DNA of 64,000 bases, from the NCBI GenBank assembly GCA_032622095.1, contig CP136068.1, positions 116,673,509-116,737,508 of the forward strand, read 5' to 3'. Each line of letters opens with the position of its first letter. Position 1 is the stretch's first letter. Shown here one piece after another: positions 44,933 to 57,918 of the stretch. Source of the stretch: Siphonodentalium dalli (taxonomy: Eukaryota > Mollusca > Scaphopoda > Gadilida > Siphonodentaliidae). A model generated the notes under the pieces. That model saw nothing but the letters and a program-made list of their open reading frames with translations. It searched no databases and was not told the DNA's origin. The position numbers and the translations under genes were made by a program.

Positions 44933-45400
44933 AGGGATACTGTACCCAAATGTTGTTGTTGGTTTCTTTGAGTTGTAAAATAAGGTAACCAGATTTCCAA
45001 TATTTGAAAGTTTGTTGATTACAATAAATGTTATATTATATGCATATTAGCCCCATATGCACATTTAAGTCATTGTATAGTCACTAGTCAGTGAGTGGCT
45101 TGAGTTTACGCCCAGTATCAACATAATTGTTTACACGATCACGGGTGCCACACTTTGCCCAATCCACTATCCGTGAATTATTTTGATTACGTCTTTTACA
45201 CGGAAATTCATAAGTTAATTTATGACTCCAGCCATAAATTAAATTTATATCAAATTATTAACTTTTATTTTAAGATAACCTATTAACCTGGACGTATACA
45301 GAATACATCTTCGACTGAAATTACTTAGTTGTATATATATTATCAATATTAGATCGTTGTTATTATCGGAATTTTTTTGAAAATGGCGTACAGTACCGCT
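44933..45400. mobile_element. TTAA-flanked element, family D
   Basis: TTAA at 44929-44932 and 45401-45404. Ends AGGGATACTGTACCC / AGCGGTACTGTACGCC. 468 bp, non-coding, within the presumed first intron or 5' flank of FEM-1. Confidence 0.75.
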
Positions 45401-45429
45401 TTAAAAAATATATTTTCAATTAAAAATAA

Positions 45430-45822
45430 ATGATGATGATACTTATATAGCACCTATCCCCGCGAGGGCCCTAAGCGCTTCACATTATTACCCCAGCTGT
45501 TGAGTAATGCCGAGTCTTCTGCATGCAGCCATGCATTTTTGTAGGTGCTTCACAAGAGCGGCTTACATATACCCAACAACCAGGTCCCTATTTCTCGTCT
45601 AGGTCCGGCAAAGCGAGCACAGTACAAGTGACCTTGCCCAAGGGTCACAACCTGGCACGAGATTTGAAACAGCGTGTGGTTATATATAGCACACTCACCG
45701 CTTAATCCGGCCAAGCCGCTGTTGTGGAGAAGATAATCCACCGGAAGGGCTCGAACTCATGCCGGTGTGTTGACATCATTACAAGTCCGACACCCTAACC
45801 ACTGGGCTACCACTTCCAACAT
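45430..45822 (-). mobile_element. tRNA-derived SINE
   Basis: Read on the minus strand, the head has a tRNA-like A box (TAGCCCAGTGGTTAGGG) and B box (GAGTTCGAGCCC). The long body contains CGCTTAGGGCCCTCGCGGGG-like sequence, and the tail is ATCATCATC. Pol III transcription from right to left is expected. Confidence 0.75.
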
Positions 45823-46830
45823 AAACTGTCTCAATAATTAATTCATTGAAAATTAATCATAGAAAAATTGATTTCCTTGTGACAGAAGCTCCAGTTGACT
45901 GGTTTCCCTGATTCAATTAGTAGTGGTAACATATTTATTGTGTAATTATAGAAATTATAGTCACCCTTCAGTGAGTGTCGTGCTAAACCGAAACAAAAAT
46001 AAAAATAACATGTTTTAACGTGAATTAAAACTCCAACTCATTGCCCGATCGCCTGTTTAAAGCCACAGAATGCCCGTTGATGTAAGTAAGAGTGCAAGCG
46101 TGAGCGAGTGAATGAGTGTATGCCTGACTGTATGTATCAGATGAATATTATCTATCTATATTTTGTATTTTGTACAACCATTCATTATGTATGTTAATCA
46201 TCTGACTGATTCAATAAAAAATTAAAAAAAAATTAAATGACAAATTAGATACATTTATACATGTGATGTGGCAACAGGGGATTGGAGTACAAGTTATGCA
46301 ACTTATTGATGATCCTCTCCCCGTATTCAATAGCAGTAATGAGGATATAGTAAAGAGATGGTAGTGCTGATCAGAAAAGGATATACCAAGTTTAGATGGT
46401 TAAAGTAGGGGAAGATGTATACATGGGTTCGGACCTCAAATTTTTTAGAAAAGGATAAGATCCAGGTTGTTTCATTTTTCTCTGGGGAAATGGTGGTTAA
46501 TCAAATGCAATCTGTGAAATATGTTTCATTCTTTACACTAGACATCAATTGTTATTAAGGTAAATTTCCTCACAATAGGTCCGGAGCCATGGATACACCC
46601 TTAAGTACATGATGGTGGTGTTGTTGCTGCAATGGGATCAGAATTCAATTCAATTTTTATCACAATTATTATTTTATACCCCCAAATCTAAGCAATAAGT
46701 TCAGGGAACAGATACACCATCTTTAAGGGCACAAATACTATGTTTCACAGGATGAAAACTCATATACATGTACAATCTGTATTTGTAGAATATTTGTAAT
46801 CATAACAAATTGCAATGGTAGACCATGGTA
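45823..46830. other. Spacer; AATAAA plus A-rich tract at 46211-46235
   Basis: Mostly unrecognised. The A-rich tract after TTCAATAAAAAATT could be the 3' end of a plus-strand retroposed copy, but no body was identified. Confidence 0.35.
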
Positions 46831-47092
46831 CAGTAATGCTCTAATTAATCGACGTCTTAACCAAAGCAGAATTATGGGTAACTTTTCAGGATTTAGTCGG
46901 AAATATGGCTTGTTGCCATTCATCGGAAAGCTCTCCCCCGAGAGCTTTCCGATGAATGGCAACAAGCCATATTTCCGACTAAATCCTGAAAGCTTTCCGA
47001 TGAATGGCAACAAGCCATATTTCCGACTAAATCCTGAAAAGTTACCCATAATTCTGCTTTGTTTAAGAGGTCGATTAATTAGAGCATTACTG
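46831..47092. mobile_element. Family F MITE copy 14 with a duplicated arm segment
   Basis: 262 bp, TA at 46829-46830 and 47093-47094. About 55 bp of the right arm (GAGAGCTTTCCGATGAATGG... to AATCC) is tandemly repeated. Confidence 0.9.
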
Positions 47093-47203
47093 TAAGAAAA
47101 TATAGATCTGTCGTCACTCTGAAACGTTTATGGTAATTCATAATTTTGATGATTAAAATGAAGGGAAAGTAGAATGTGAAGATTTTAAATAGTTTCATGT
47201 TAA

Positions 47204-47614
47204 CTTCTTCACTGCTATGACATCCCTAACTAAAAGTGCATGTTGGACCTACTTCAGCACACTAGCAGTAGGCCATTATTCATAATTGGGATGGTAGGAA
47301 GACAGTCATATATGACTATATCACCCAGACATTATACATGTACATTATATATTCTATTAAATCTACAAGTAATTGCATTTGTACTTTTCATGTGTATATT
47401 GTAAATAAAATTATCCTATCCTATCCTACATGTATCCTATCTGTACCTCGAGGTTTCAAAAAGTGTATGATGTTCCATGATTGTGAATGATAATAGCCTT
47501 TCCGGCAACTGAGTAAGTATTATGGTTCTTGTAATAGTCACATTATATTTTTCCACTGGAAAATGGCAATAACATCTGCAGCCCAGCATACAACATCATT
47601 TAGCAGTGAAGAGG
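47204..47614. mobile_element. TTAA-type element, family C copy 2
   Basis: TTAA at 47200-47203; right TTAA mutated to TCAA. Shares TGATGTTCCATGATTGTGAA and TTTTCCACTGGAAAATGGCA with 36694. Contains an extra central stretch with TCCTATCCTATCC. Confidence 0.7.
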
Positions 47615-48089
47615 TCAAGATAGCGCAATATATGTTTTCTGGACATTCCATTTCCTACTGCAGAATTCTGATGAATTCAAATGGCAGAGTTTTTTGTATG
47701 GGCCCATAGATTGTATTCAAAGTTGTATTTTTTATGACTTCAATGCTCTTTCTGGGACATATAATGCTCGAAGAAAGGTAGTTCAGGTATTAAGCGAATT
47801 CATAAGCGAATAGTATTAGGTGGATTTTGGAGCGCAAACTTCCATATGGCTTTAAAGTATTGGTATAATTATAATTGGTAATCTTCAAGTTGAGCTAACA
47901 ATAAGCCAAATGTTGTTGAAGTCCTTATGTCAAAATGGTTAAATAGTTTTTAGTCAACAGCCCCTATCTAGTAGTTTATAACATGCAAGACACCGTAAAA
48001 GACTAATTCATCTGAAGATGAGAAATTTTGGAGTTTTCATATAACAAATATGAATGAAATTGATGTTTTTTTTTTTTCAAGTTATCAGA

Positions 48090-48735
48090 CCAAAAATTTC
48101 CTAAAATTGCTCAAAAATGGACGAACTAAGGGCCATAACGCAGGTAAAAATAATTAGACAAACCTGGTTTTCAAATTTGAATGTAATCGGTTGACATTTG
48201 TTCAAGTTTTTGTGCTAATGGTCATAAAATTGATAAAAATAGAGAATTAAGGGCCATAACTCAGGTAAAACGAATCGGACAAATCTGTTTTTTTAACTCG
48301 TCGAGATATTGTTGTGAAAGATCCATATACCATACAGAAATGAAATTTGTTTAAGTTTGTTCAAGTTATCACATAAACGAAAAAAAATTCTTAAAATTGC
48401 TAAAAAAATAGGGCTGTAACGCAAGGTAAAAAAGATCGGACAACGTTCGACATATTCTTGTAAAAGATCCAAATATGAATGGAATTGGTTGACATTTGTT
48501 CAAGTTATTGCACTAACAGACCTAAAATTTCCTAAAAATAGATGAACTAAGGGTCGTAACTCACGTAAAAATAATTGGACAAACCTGGTTTTTGAACTGA
48601 ATCGAGATATTGTTGTGAGAGAACCATATACCAAATATTAATGAAATTGGTTGACGTTTGTTCAAGTTATCGTGCTAATGGACATCACATTTCAATAAAT
48701 AGAAACAAGTGACATAACTCTGGTTAGAAAGATCG
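48090..48735. repeat. Degenerate tandem array of family K, five units
   Basis: Units of about 120-160 bp each hold (G)GGCCATAACTCAGGTAAAA, GGACAAACCTGGTTTT and GGTTGACATTTGTTCAAGTT. Confidence 0.75.
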
Positions 48736-49084
48736 AGTGGACAAGATTTTCTGTGCGCAGCTGTCGCACGTGACAATTAACTCACATACCAAACAAAAAT
48801 TGTCAGAATATATCAATAAATGGCTTTGTTATATAGGTTTGTTGCCTCACACCCGGACACCAGCCCAGCCGCTAACCATCCCTTGCCATATCAATAGTCA
48901 AGTTTTTATAAAAACTCAACCAAAAATATGGGAATATCTACCGAACACTGCACTGAATGAATTCAAATATTTTTATTGGTATAAAATCAGAAATGTGGAT
49001 TACCACCAAAACAACACAAATAAATAATAGAAACAAGGGGTGCGCATCGGAAGATGACGCTCGTCAAGTTTTATTGCCTGAAAG

Positions 49085-49210
49085 AGTAAATCTGTCGCAA
49101 AAGAATTATTGGTGGCCATGTTTTCCTTTTTACCAAAGTCGGAAAAAAAGGGAGTCTCCCATATAGAGGTCCCTCGAAGATCCATATGAAGTTTGGTGAT
49201 GATTGGATGA
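49085..49210. repeat. Repeat related to 62145-62265
   Basis: GGTGGCCATGTTTTCCTTTT and GATCCATATGAAGT are shared with 62145-62265, where they follow LINE remains, so this may be a retrotransposon 3' region. Confidence 0.55.
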
Positions 49211-50049
49211 GAAATGTGACCTATAAAGTGTGCTACAGGATTTAGTCATACAAAGAGTAAAATCAAAGAGGGACACTGTGGACAGTGGTTGACTGACTGA
49301 TCATTTGAAACTGTGGCTCCAGACACCAGTGATTGAATAAGTATAGGAAAACACACTGTGTAGGAACTGTTACATCGGAAGTCGTTCTATCGCCGGTATT
49401 GTGATGGTTCTTGTCTGATTTGTTACAGTTCCTGATGATTGAAAATTATCATTTTTGTGACAAAATCACGCATAATTATAGATATCTTGAATATATTAAA
49501 CTTTCCTGAATGAACAGATGCTGCAGAAGTGCCGTGTTATCGAAACCTGAACTCTAGACCACAATTAACTCGGTATTAGCGAGTTAACGCGTAAATATCA
49601 ACATGTTATCACTGAAAATCAAGCCACGTGGACTCAATTTCTTTGTTTTTCGTGGTGTATAAAATATGAAACGCATTCTGAAGACAAACACTGACTATAA
49701 AGTATACCCATGTTATTCTTCTGTAAAATAGCTGTGAAAATATCCCGATAGGGGTTGATAATTGGGAGCTGTGGCCTCGTAATCAACACGAGTGCGTGAA
49801 AGTCCCGATGAGTATAGTATCATAATCATGCCCGCCTATATAAATGACCAATGGTAATATAAATCTACTCTCAGGAGAATATGAGATGTTATATTCATTT
49901 ACTTAATCTGGGAATTATTGAAGGATCCAGGTGTGACAATATTTCAATGCCAGCGACATCATATTTCCTCCTCTGAAGTCCGCCTGAGGGACATTACACA
50001 TGTTTGTCACCCAGACATGAATATAACTTATGAATTCACGTTCAACTGA

Positions 50050-50930
50050 ATCATTGATAGGTTATGACGTGATTGGGGTGGTGGGGGGGACTTGGGGAGG
50101 AGGTGCTTAATTGGTGTCTATCCCCAACTTTGGTCAAAATGATCAACAGTTACAAATTTCTTATCATACAATAGATTGGTTTGAAATTTAACACCAACAA
50201 TATGTTGAAATTGTTCTCTTAGTTTGATTTGACAACAATTTATAGTGGGGAATTTGTCATTTTTAGACCAACATTTGCATACTTTCCTACACTTTAAACA
50301 TGTAATCAACCATATTTGACATATACAAATGGACACCTCTTCTTTAGAGTTGATCCAAAACTCATGATGGTTGGACAGGAAGTAGGGAGCAGGTGTGATC
50401 TAGTTTTCTATATCACATTTACCCCCCCCCCCCCCCTGAAATTGGCAAGAAACTGGTTAATAGACAAATAATCTAATTCCATTTAATTAATATGCTTTGT
50501 ATTAAATAATGTATGCTCTTTTGCAAAATAAATCATCTCTCTCTCTCTCAATCTGTTGGGAACATTTCCAATCTTGTGGGGGTGGGGGCGCCAGGTTGGA
50601 AACTTCCAACACTTGGGAATCTTGAAGCCAGTCTAGATGATTTTAGCAATTTTCAGGTTCAGATATCCACATTTTCTCACTGGGCCCATGCATCCGGAGT
50701 TTCTCCCCCGGTTTGCATGGTGGCCAATCAAAGGCTACAAATCAATTCACTTCAGAATGGCATACAATCCAGAGCTATAATGTGTCATGCAGTTGGGAAA
50801 AACCAAAGCCCAGGCCTTGTGCATGAGTTTGGTATGTTTCCAGGGGGTGATGCGGTTGGAAATTCCAAGGTGGACGCCCCAACATTGAAGACCCTCCAGC
50901 CCACGTCCCTGCTCACTTGACACGTTATCA
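50050..50930. repeat. Dispersed repeat P, copy 2
   Basis: Shares CAACTTTGGTCAAAATGATC-type sequence, poly-C (50423-50437), AGTCTAGATGATTTTAGC and GGAAATTCCAAGGTGGACGC with the copies at 26460 and 33530. Confidence 0.65.
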
Positions 50931-51039
50931 GCAAGGAATAATAATGTGCCTTATAATAGCCAGGTTCAGACACCCATAACACCGATTTCTAATGATTCAT
51001 TTGTATGAATGTTTAGCTAATAATTCAAACAATTTGTTA

Positions 51040-51330
51040 CTGCATGTTGAATTTAATAGCTGAGCATTCCTACAAATGAAATCAATAGGATTCAAGTCGC
51101 TGCTCATTACAGCACATTTAGTCACCAAAGGATTAACATCCATATATAATAATACCGGGTATTTGTAACTGCATGATTCTTTTCTCTTTTTTTATATGTT
51201 ACTGCTTTTTGAACTTAATAGCTAAGCATTCCTACAAATTAATCAATAGGAATCAAGTCAACTCTCATTACAGCGCATTTAGTAACCAAAGGTTTAACAT
51301 CCATATAATAATTTTTGTAACTGTAGGATT
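51040..51330. repeat. Two-copy tandem duplication, ~146-bp unit
   Basis: TTAATAGCT(G/A)AGCATTCCTA and CAAAGG(A/T)TTAACATCCATAT occur in both halves. Confidence 0.8.
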
Positions 51331-51816
51331 CTTTGCTTTTTTATATATTCTATTAAAAAATCAGAGATCCCTAGTCAATCTAAAATATGATTGAATGAAA
51401 GGTTATCGTGCTTATATATGCTTTAATACATGTAGCTGCATATTCTAGAATTTAACCTAGATAATCAGCATCCAGCAAGCAGATGCCCGACATAAACTTC
51501 ATAAACTGCGTAATCAGAACATTGTATGGGTGTCAACAAACTTTTAACGTCTTATTTTTGGCTTTTTCTTGAGTAAAATACGTCTACGAAAATAGACAAC
51601 ACTATAGTCTGGTCGATAAACTCAAATTTTATGGTCAACCTAGAAAAAATTTGGACTAAGTTGGTTTGTATATCATTTTGAAGAGGAAGCTCTCCTCTAT
51701 AACATATCCAAAATCCGCTTTGAGCAATTTTGGTAATTCAAGATGGCGTCCAAGATGGCTGCCATTTTCCTATAAGTCAGCTCGATGCAATTATAGTGAG
51801 AACATCTTGTCATATG

Positions 51817-52742
51817 CAGTCCTTCGAATTTGGAAAACGTAGGTGCGCGATATATCGCTCGGAGCTTTTGGAATTTGCGCGCGCCTTTTTTGCGGGAGCA
51901 CAATTTAAATTAACATGGATGAAATGATTACTGAATAAAGACAAACACAATTATAATGATACACACGTGTAATTCCATATGTGCCTTTGGCAACTTAAAG
52001 TGAAAACAGAAATAAAAACATATGTTTATATTGTAGTACAATATCTAGTCCAATAATCCGATTATCTGGCAATCCAGGTGAATCTAATCATGGTAATGAG
52101 TCCACTTCCGCGTCTGAGAGCGCATGCTCACCAGACTCGCAGTCGCTTAAAACTTCAAACTCGGAAGTGGAATCGTTACCGCAATCAGATTCACCGGAAT
52201 CCGACGAATCAACCGGGGCTCTCTTTCGTTTTGATAGAGTCGGTATTTGAGGAGGCCCCAATGTCCATTCTTCGCTTTCTCCGAGTCGAGAGATACTGGC
52301 TTCGAAGTATAGCTTCGAAGTATAGTTAAACTTAAAACCTAATCTATGGCAATAATATTCAAATGAATCGGCGAATCCCGCATGCCGAAACATCAAACGA
52401 GGCTGCCAAAGAATTGACACTGTTTTTTGCGGGAACTCGCACGTGCAGCAGTTGTGACGAGGTGTACCCTAATCATTGAGTGAGAAAGACGCCGGCGGCC
52501 GCTTTGATCTTTGTTATTATGTTCGTAATCAACGTCATCGCTACTGAGAAAGATACACGGTGAATAGTCTTGTCGGCGTTTAACCATTGATGTGCTGTTT
52601 GTTAAAATCTCGTTCACTGGCTGCAAATTCCGACGCGCGCATTTAAATTTTTCGGCGTGCGCATTTAATAACTCGCTGGTTTTTAGATCCGCGTGCGCCA
52701 AGGCGCGCAAGCGCAATTGCGCGCCTCAAAATCGAAGGACTG
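51817..52742. mobile_element. 926-bp element nested in the left foldback arm
   Basis: Ends CAGTCCTTCGAATTTGG / complement of CAAAATCGAAGGACTG, with CATATG on both sides (51811-51816, 52743-52748). The right arm keeps the empty site, CTTGTCATATGTATACA. Because CATATG is palindromic, the duplication could be 6, 4 (ATAT) or 2 (TA) bp. CpG-rich. The minus frame 52088-52420 contains an acidic Ser-rich stretch (DSSDSGESDCGNDS). Confidence 0.88.
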
Positions 52743-53919
52743 CATATGTATACACTTGTATACATTTTTGTGAAGCTATGACATAACGCCATCTTTATGT
52801 GCCAAAATTGAAACTTCCCGTCTAAGATGGCCGCCAAAATGGCTACCGGAAGTGGAATTTATACGTTTTTACTAATACTTTTAAGATAAGTTTCTGAGGT
52901 TTTGAACTGGTTGAGAATTGTAACTTTATCTTGTATATAGCATGTTAACTGACCATTGGAGCAATGATATATGCTGTTCGTGGGGGTCCACACCCTTCCG
53001 ATCACTCAAAAATTCGATTTTACAAAACGCGGTATAACGTTTTACAAAAGATCCCCTTTGGGATTCTGGTCACATTTCACCAAGAAGTGGGACGAACTGT
53101 GCAATGTAAGTGATCCATTCTATATCTTATTGATATTCGAACTCAATGGTGCCAAAATTGTCACTTTGGCTCAAAATGACTGTCAAAATGGCCGCCAAAA
53201 TATGGAAAAATGTTAATTATTATCCCAACGTGCCATGCAACCGCTTACAATTTATGGTGATGTACACAAATGACTATTCCGTATTATATACATCGAATAC
53301 CTACATTTCTTATGCACCTTTATTAATTTTTACTATTTAACATTCTGAAATTACCTGAATTATGGGATTTTTTTCTATCACAAACAGCATCAAACTCTGC
53401 TAAAAAATCACTATCTTTAGTATCAAAGGTTCTTTTTATTTTGATATGCCTTGAATATGGCATAGTGTTGTGTTTTAGACAATATTACTCAAGATTACAT
53501 GCAAAATGGCAACCAAATTTAGTAAAAAGTTTATATTCCGAACATTATTCTCGGCTGTTCCGAAATTGTAGCAAATTGTGACTCACTTTGTTATTAAACA
53601 TGCTACTTAATCAATTGACAACTTAATCTTATATTATGGTTGTCCCAAAATTAATTTTAAGGGATGCAGTATGAATTTTTCCGAACACCTCTTTTGGGAT
53701 TATGTCCATGTTTTTTACGGAAACGGACAGAACGTTGAACCTGAACTGACAGGTATCATATTATGTGGCTACTCTGGCCCATTAGCATCAAAAACTTATA
53801 AACTATTGTCAGGAAAACCGTTTTCTTCACATTGCATATAAAACGCAATTAATGTGGAGAACACTCTGATATTACCTCTATCGATTAACATATCCTTGAG
53901 TTATTGTGGAAAGTTATAG

Positions 53920-55530
53920 TCACACAAAGGTGCACCAGTACAAATCACACATGAGCATGCAGTCACTCCATATATACATACATGAATACCACGTAAATGG
54001 CCATGTGCCACTCGCTGTATAGACATACACCTCACACATTACCATACAGCCACAATTGGGTTTACCCACACCAACGCATGGCCATATAGCCGTGAATAAC
54101 ATTGCAGACACACCAGGTATACTCCTACACCTCACGTGACCTGTATACATATACACTACATACATGAACACAAAGTAACCTCTTGTATACCTATTCACCT
54201 AACCATAGGCCATACAGTCACTCCATGTATATGTATTTGCCACATGCATAGCTATACAGCCACTAAATATATACATGTACACCTAACCGATGACCATACA
54301 GTCACTACATACCTGTTCGCTACATCCATTGTCATATATTACTTCTTGTATATCTATTTGCCTCACCAGTGGTCATACAGTCTCACTCCCTGTATATATA
54401 CATATTTGCGACACCCGTGACCATATAGCCACTCAAGATATACATATATTATACACCCAACCCAAAACCATAGAGTCACTCTAGGTATATACATATAACC
54501 TCACAAAAGTGGCATTATATCAATGTCTCGTACCGCGCATACGGCCATTCATACACTCCAGACTTGCATATACACCTGACCCATGACATTTCAGCTTCTC
54601 GCTGTATATGCATAAACAACAGTCGTGATCATAGTCACTCCTTGTATATCAATTCACCCCACCATTAATTTTGTCATACTGTCAATCCCCATATACCTAT
54701 GTACATATTGGCCGTGCCATGGCCATGTAGTCACTCGTGATATACATATACACCTCACCCATGACCACAGCGTCACTCCAGGTGTGCATATATACCTCAC
54801 CAATGGCCATACAACCCTTTTAGATATACCAATACCCCGCACACACGGCCATTCGTACACTTCAGACTTGCATATACAGCTCAATCGTGACAATTCAGCC
54901 ACTCGCTGTATACATATACACCCTCTCCACGAGCATTCATCTAGTTACTGTATGCGTGTACACACCACCGATGACAATACAATAATACATATTAACATAT
55001 ACATCCCATCCATCACCATGAGGTTGCTCTCTATATACACTAGCTGCCAATGGCCATCAAATTGTACTCCAGGTATACATATACACTTTAACAATGACCG
55101 TGCAATCATTCCATGTACACATATACACATTGCCCATAACCACACAACCACACCCTATTTATACATACACCCATCCATTACCATACATCCAACACCCGCC
55201 CATGACAATACATCCACCCAATGTACATATGTACAGCCCACCACTGACCACACAGTCACTCCATGTATACATACAGGACAGTGTAGCTGCTCTTGTTATG
55301 ACCATACACCACTTCAATGACCAGACAGCCACTCGCTGTAAACATGTTCACCTCACACATCAGCATACAGCTACTCCTTATATACCTATACATCTCACTA
55401 TGGACATCCCATCCATGGCCATATAGTCACACATTGTATAACTATTCACACCATTCATGAATACAATAATTCCATGTATACCTACTCACATCGCCTATAA
55501 CCAGACAGTCAACAGACATACACACTGTAT
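53920..55530. repeat. 42-bp minisatellite, about 38 diverged units
   Basis: Unit type CATACAGTCACTCCATGTAT ATACATATACACCTCACC. Since 42 is a multiple of three, the plus frame 54625-55320 stays open as a 14-residue repeat (e.g. DIHIHLTHDHSVTP). I treat this as a by-product, as there is no start context. Confidence 0.9.
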
Positions 55531-56851
55531 TAAGTTGATCAATGTTGATGCTAATGGACCAGAATAGCCACATAATATTATCCATCTCAGTTCGGTTTCA
55601 ACGTTCTGCCCATTTGCGTTCAAAAACAAGGAAGTTTTAGACAAAATCCGTATTGCATTCATCAAAATGAATTTGTCATGACTCGTAGGGTACCGGGACA
55701 ATCAGAATAGAACATTTAGTTAATTAAGTAGCACGTGAGTCACAATTGATTATGTATACATATACACCACGTATATACACATATGTTAATGTATATGTAT
55801 ATAATAATGTTTACCAAACTTGGTTGCCATTTTGGAAGCCATCTTGAGTAATTTTGTCTAAAACAACTCAGTGTGACACATGTAACACATATCAAAACAA
55901 TAAACATCTTTGATACCAAACATGGTTCCATTTTACTTTCAAAAAATGGCTCAAACCTGAACAGCGATTTTTTGCCGATTTTGATATCAGGATTGTGACA
56001 GAAAATTTCGAATAATTCTTGTAATTTCAGTGGTTAAAATAGTAACAAAATACCAAAGGTGCATCAGAAATGTTAGTACTCAAGCTATATAAGACATAAT
56101 AGTCAACTGTGTGCATCACCATAACATGTAAGCGGTTGCGTGGCACGCTGGGATAATAATTACCATTTCCCATATTTTGGCGGCCATTTTGGCAGCCATT
56201 TTGAGCCAAAGTGACAATTTTGGTACCATTGAGTTCGAATATCAATAAGATATAGAATGGATCAGTTACATTACACAGTTTTTCCCACTTCTTGATGAAA
56301 TATGATTAGAATCTTGGGGATCTTTTGTGAAATGTTATACCGCGTTTTGTAAAATCGAATTTTTGAGTGATCAGAAGGGGTGTGTACCTCACGAACAGCA
56401 TATTTCATTGCCCCAATGGCCAGTTAACATGCTAAATACAAAATAAAGGTAAAATTCTCAACCAGTTCCAAACCACGGAAACTTATCTTAAAGATATTAT
56501 TTTAAAAAACGTAAAAATTCCACTTCCGGTCGCCATTTTAGCGGCCATCTTGGACGGGGAGTTCCAATTTTGCCACATAAAGGTGGCGTTATGTCTTAGC
56601 TTCACAAAAATGTATACATGTGTATACATATGACAAGATGTTCTCACTATAATTGCATCAAGCTGACTTATATGAAAATGGCAGCCATCTTGGACGCCAT
56701 CTTGAATTACAAAAAATGCTCAAAGTGGATTTTAGCGGATTTTAGCGGATTTTGGATATGTTATGGAGGATAAATTCCTCTTCAAAATGATATACAAACC
56801 AACTTAGTCCAAATTTTTTCTAGGTCAAACCTTTTATCGACCAGACTACTA

Positions 56852-57918
56852 CTCTCCCCTGCCTAATAATAGTGATGGCCAAATAATAGTGATGGTGCAC
56901 ATTTTCGGGTGTTATTAATAATAGTGATGGTGCCAAATAATAGTGATGGCGCACAATGATGGCATTTTACCATATTTCTACTATAAATGAAGCAGAATGT
57001 AGGCCTTAATTAATTTGGCATTGTTGGGCAAGTTCCCATGCATGCAAGTTGTTCTCATTGGCTCCTTTAATAATGACAGTAAGTAATTTGGTAACAGTAC
57101 CAGTCTGAGTAAGGTAATCGAGATGTAAATTAGAGTTATCTTTCTTATGTCGCACATCGGCTATTTAAAATCCGACATAAAACTTAAATCCGACATAAAA
57201 CGTAAGTTGTGGTTAATAATGTGGAACTGTTGCCAAGTCATCGCATTCATAATTAAACTGTGCTTTGAATACACGGACATGTTATTGTATTGCTTTATTG
57301 CATAGATTTAAATACATGTTCCTGTGTACACACAGAAGCTACTGCGGTGTCGTAACTTTCCATTTATAGCCAAAACCAGTCACGCATGTGTGCACACGAC
57401 TCACAGCTTCTGTGTCTTCATGATAGCGCATAATTGGGTCACGATAACAGTATTGTTTGGAGAAGTCGGCCACGTCAAGTTAAATTAGTTCATCAGTTGT
57501 CACTCAGATTAGTTTCACTGATTATTTTATAATATAAGCCTGGTGATGTGATTTTAGCATTAAGTCCCGTTTTGATAGTAGAAGTCGGTTCCGTCCCAAC
57601 GATAATTAGTTGTCACTGTGTGATTATAAGCTTTGATGAGTTGTAATTAACTGCGATAATCCGTCTGTTTATACACGGACATCATGATCTAGAGGCCTAA
57701 ATCCTGTTAGGAATGAGATTCTCCCACATTCCTGTCAACTTGTCAAGTGCACTTCTATTTTTTTTAGTGAGCTGCACGTTTTTTCTAACTTTTTGACTGA
57801 AAATTCCGCGACTTTGCAAGAACTTTAAATAATCGTGATGGCGCCTAATAATCGTGATGCTGTCGTATTTTTCTTTAAATAAATAAACGTGACGTCACGT
57901 TTATTTGGCAGGAGAGAG
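56852..57918. mobile_element. 1.07-kb TA-flanked inverted-repeat element
   Basis: TA at 56850-56851 and 57919-57920. Ends CTCTCCCCTGCCTAATAATA / CTCTCTCCTGCCAAATAAAC. The subterminal motif AATA(A)T(A/C)GTGATGG is repeated on both sides. Its left end abuts the foldback element. Confidence 0.75.

Larger units (their letters stand above)
51605..56848. mobile_element. 5.2-kb foldback element with a minisatellite loop
   Basis: Inverted arms 51605-53850 (containing a 926-bp insertion) and 55535-56848. The ends are TAGTCTGGTCGATAAA. The target duplication reads as CTA (51602-51604, 56849-56851) or, shifted, TA. CAAGATGGC/GCCATCTTG motifs occur along both arms. The loop, 53920-55530, is a 42-bp minisatellite. 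No transposase is seen. One arm frame (52971-53105, MLFVGVHTLPITQKFDFTKR...) ends at a GTAAGTGAT donor; its partner in the right arm is broken. Confidence 0.85.

Noticed and set aside
52971-53105. Foldback arm exon with GTAAGTGAT donor as a third arm-encoded first exon
   Set aside because: The mirrored right-arm copy has an in-frame stop and a mutated donor, and no phase-matched acceptor was found in the loop.
54625-55320. 231-codon frame with a His/Thr-rich 14-residue repeat
   Set aside because: It equals the 42-bp minisatellite read in one frame; units are too diverged and no promoter or splice context is seen.
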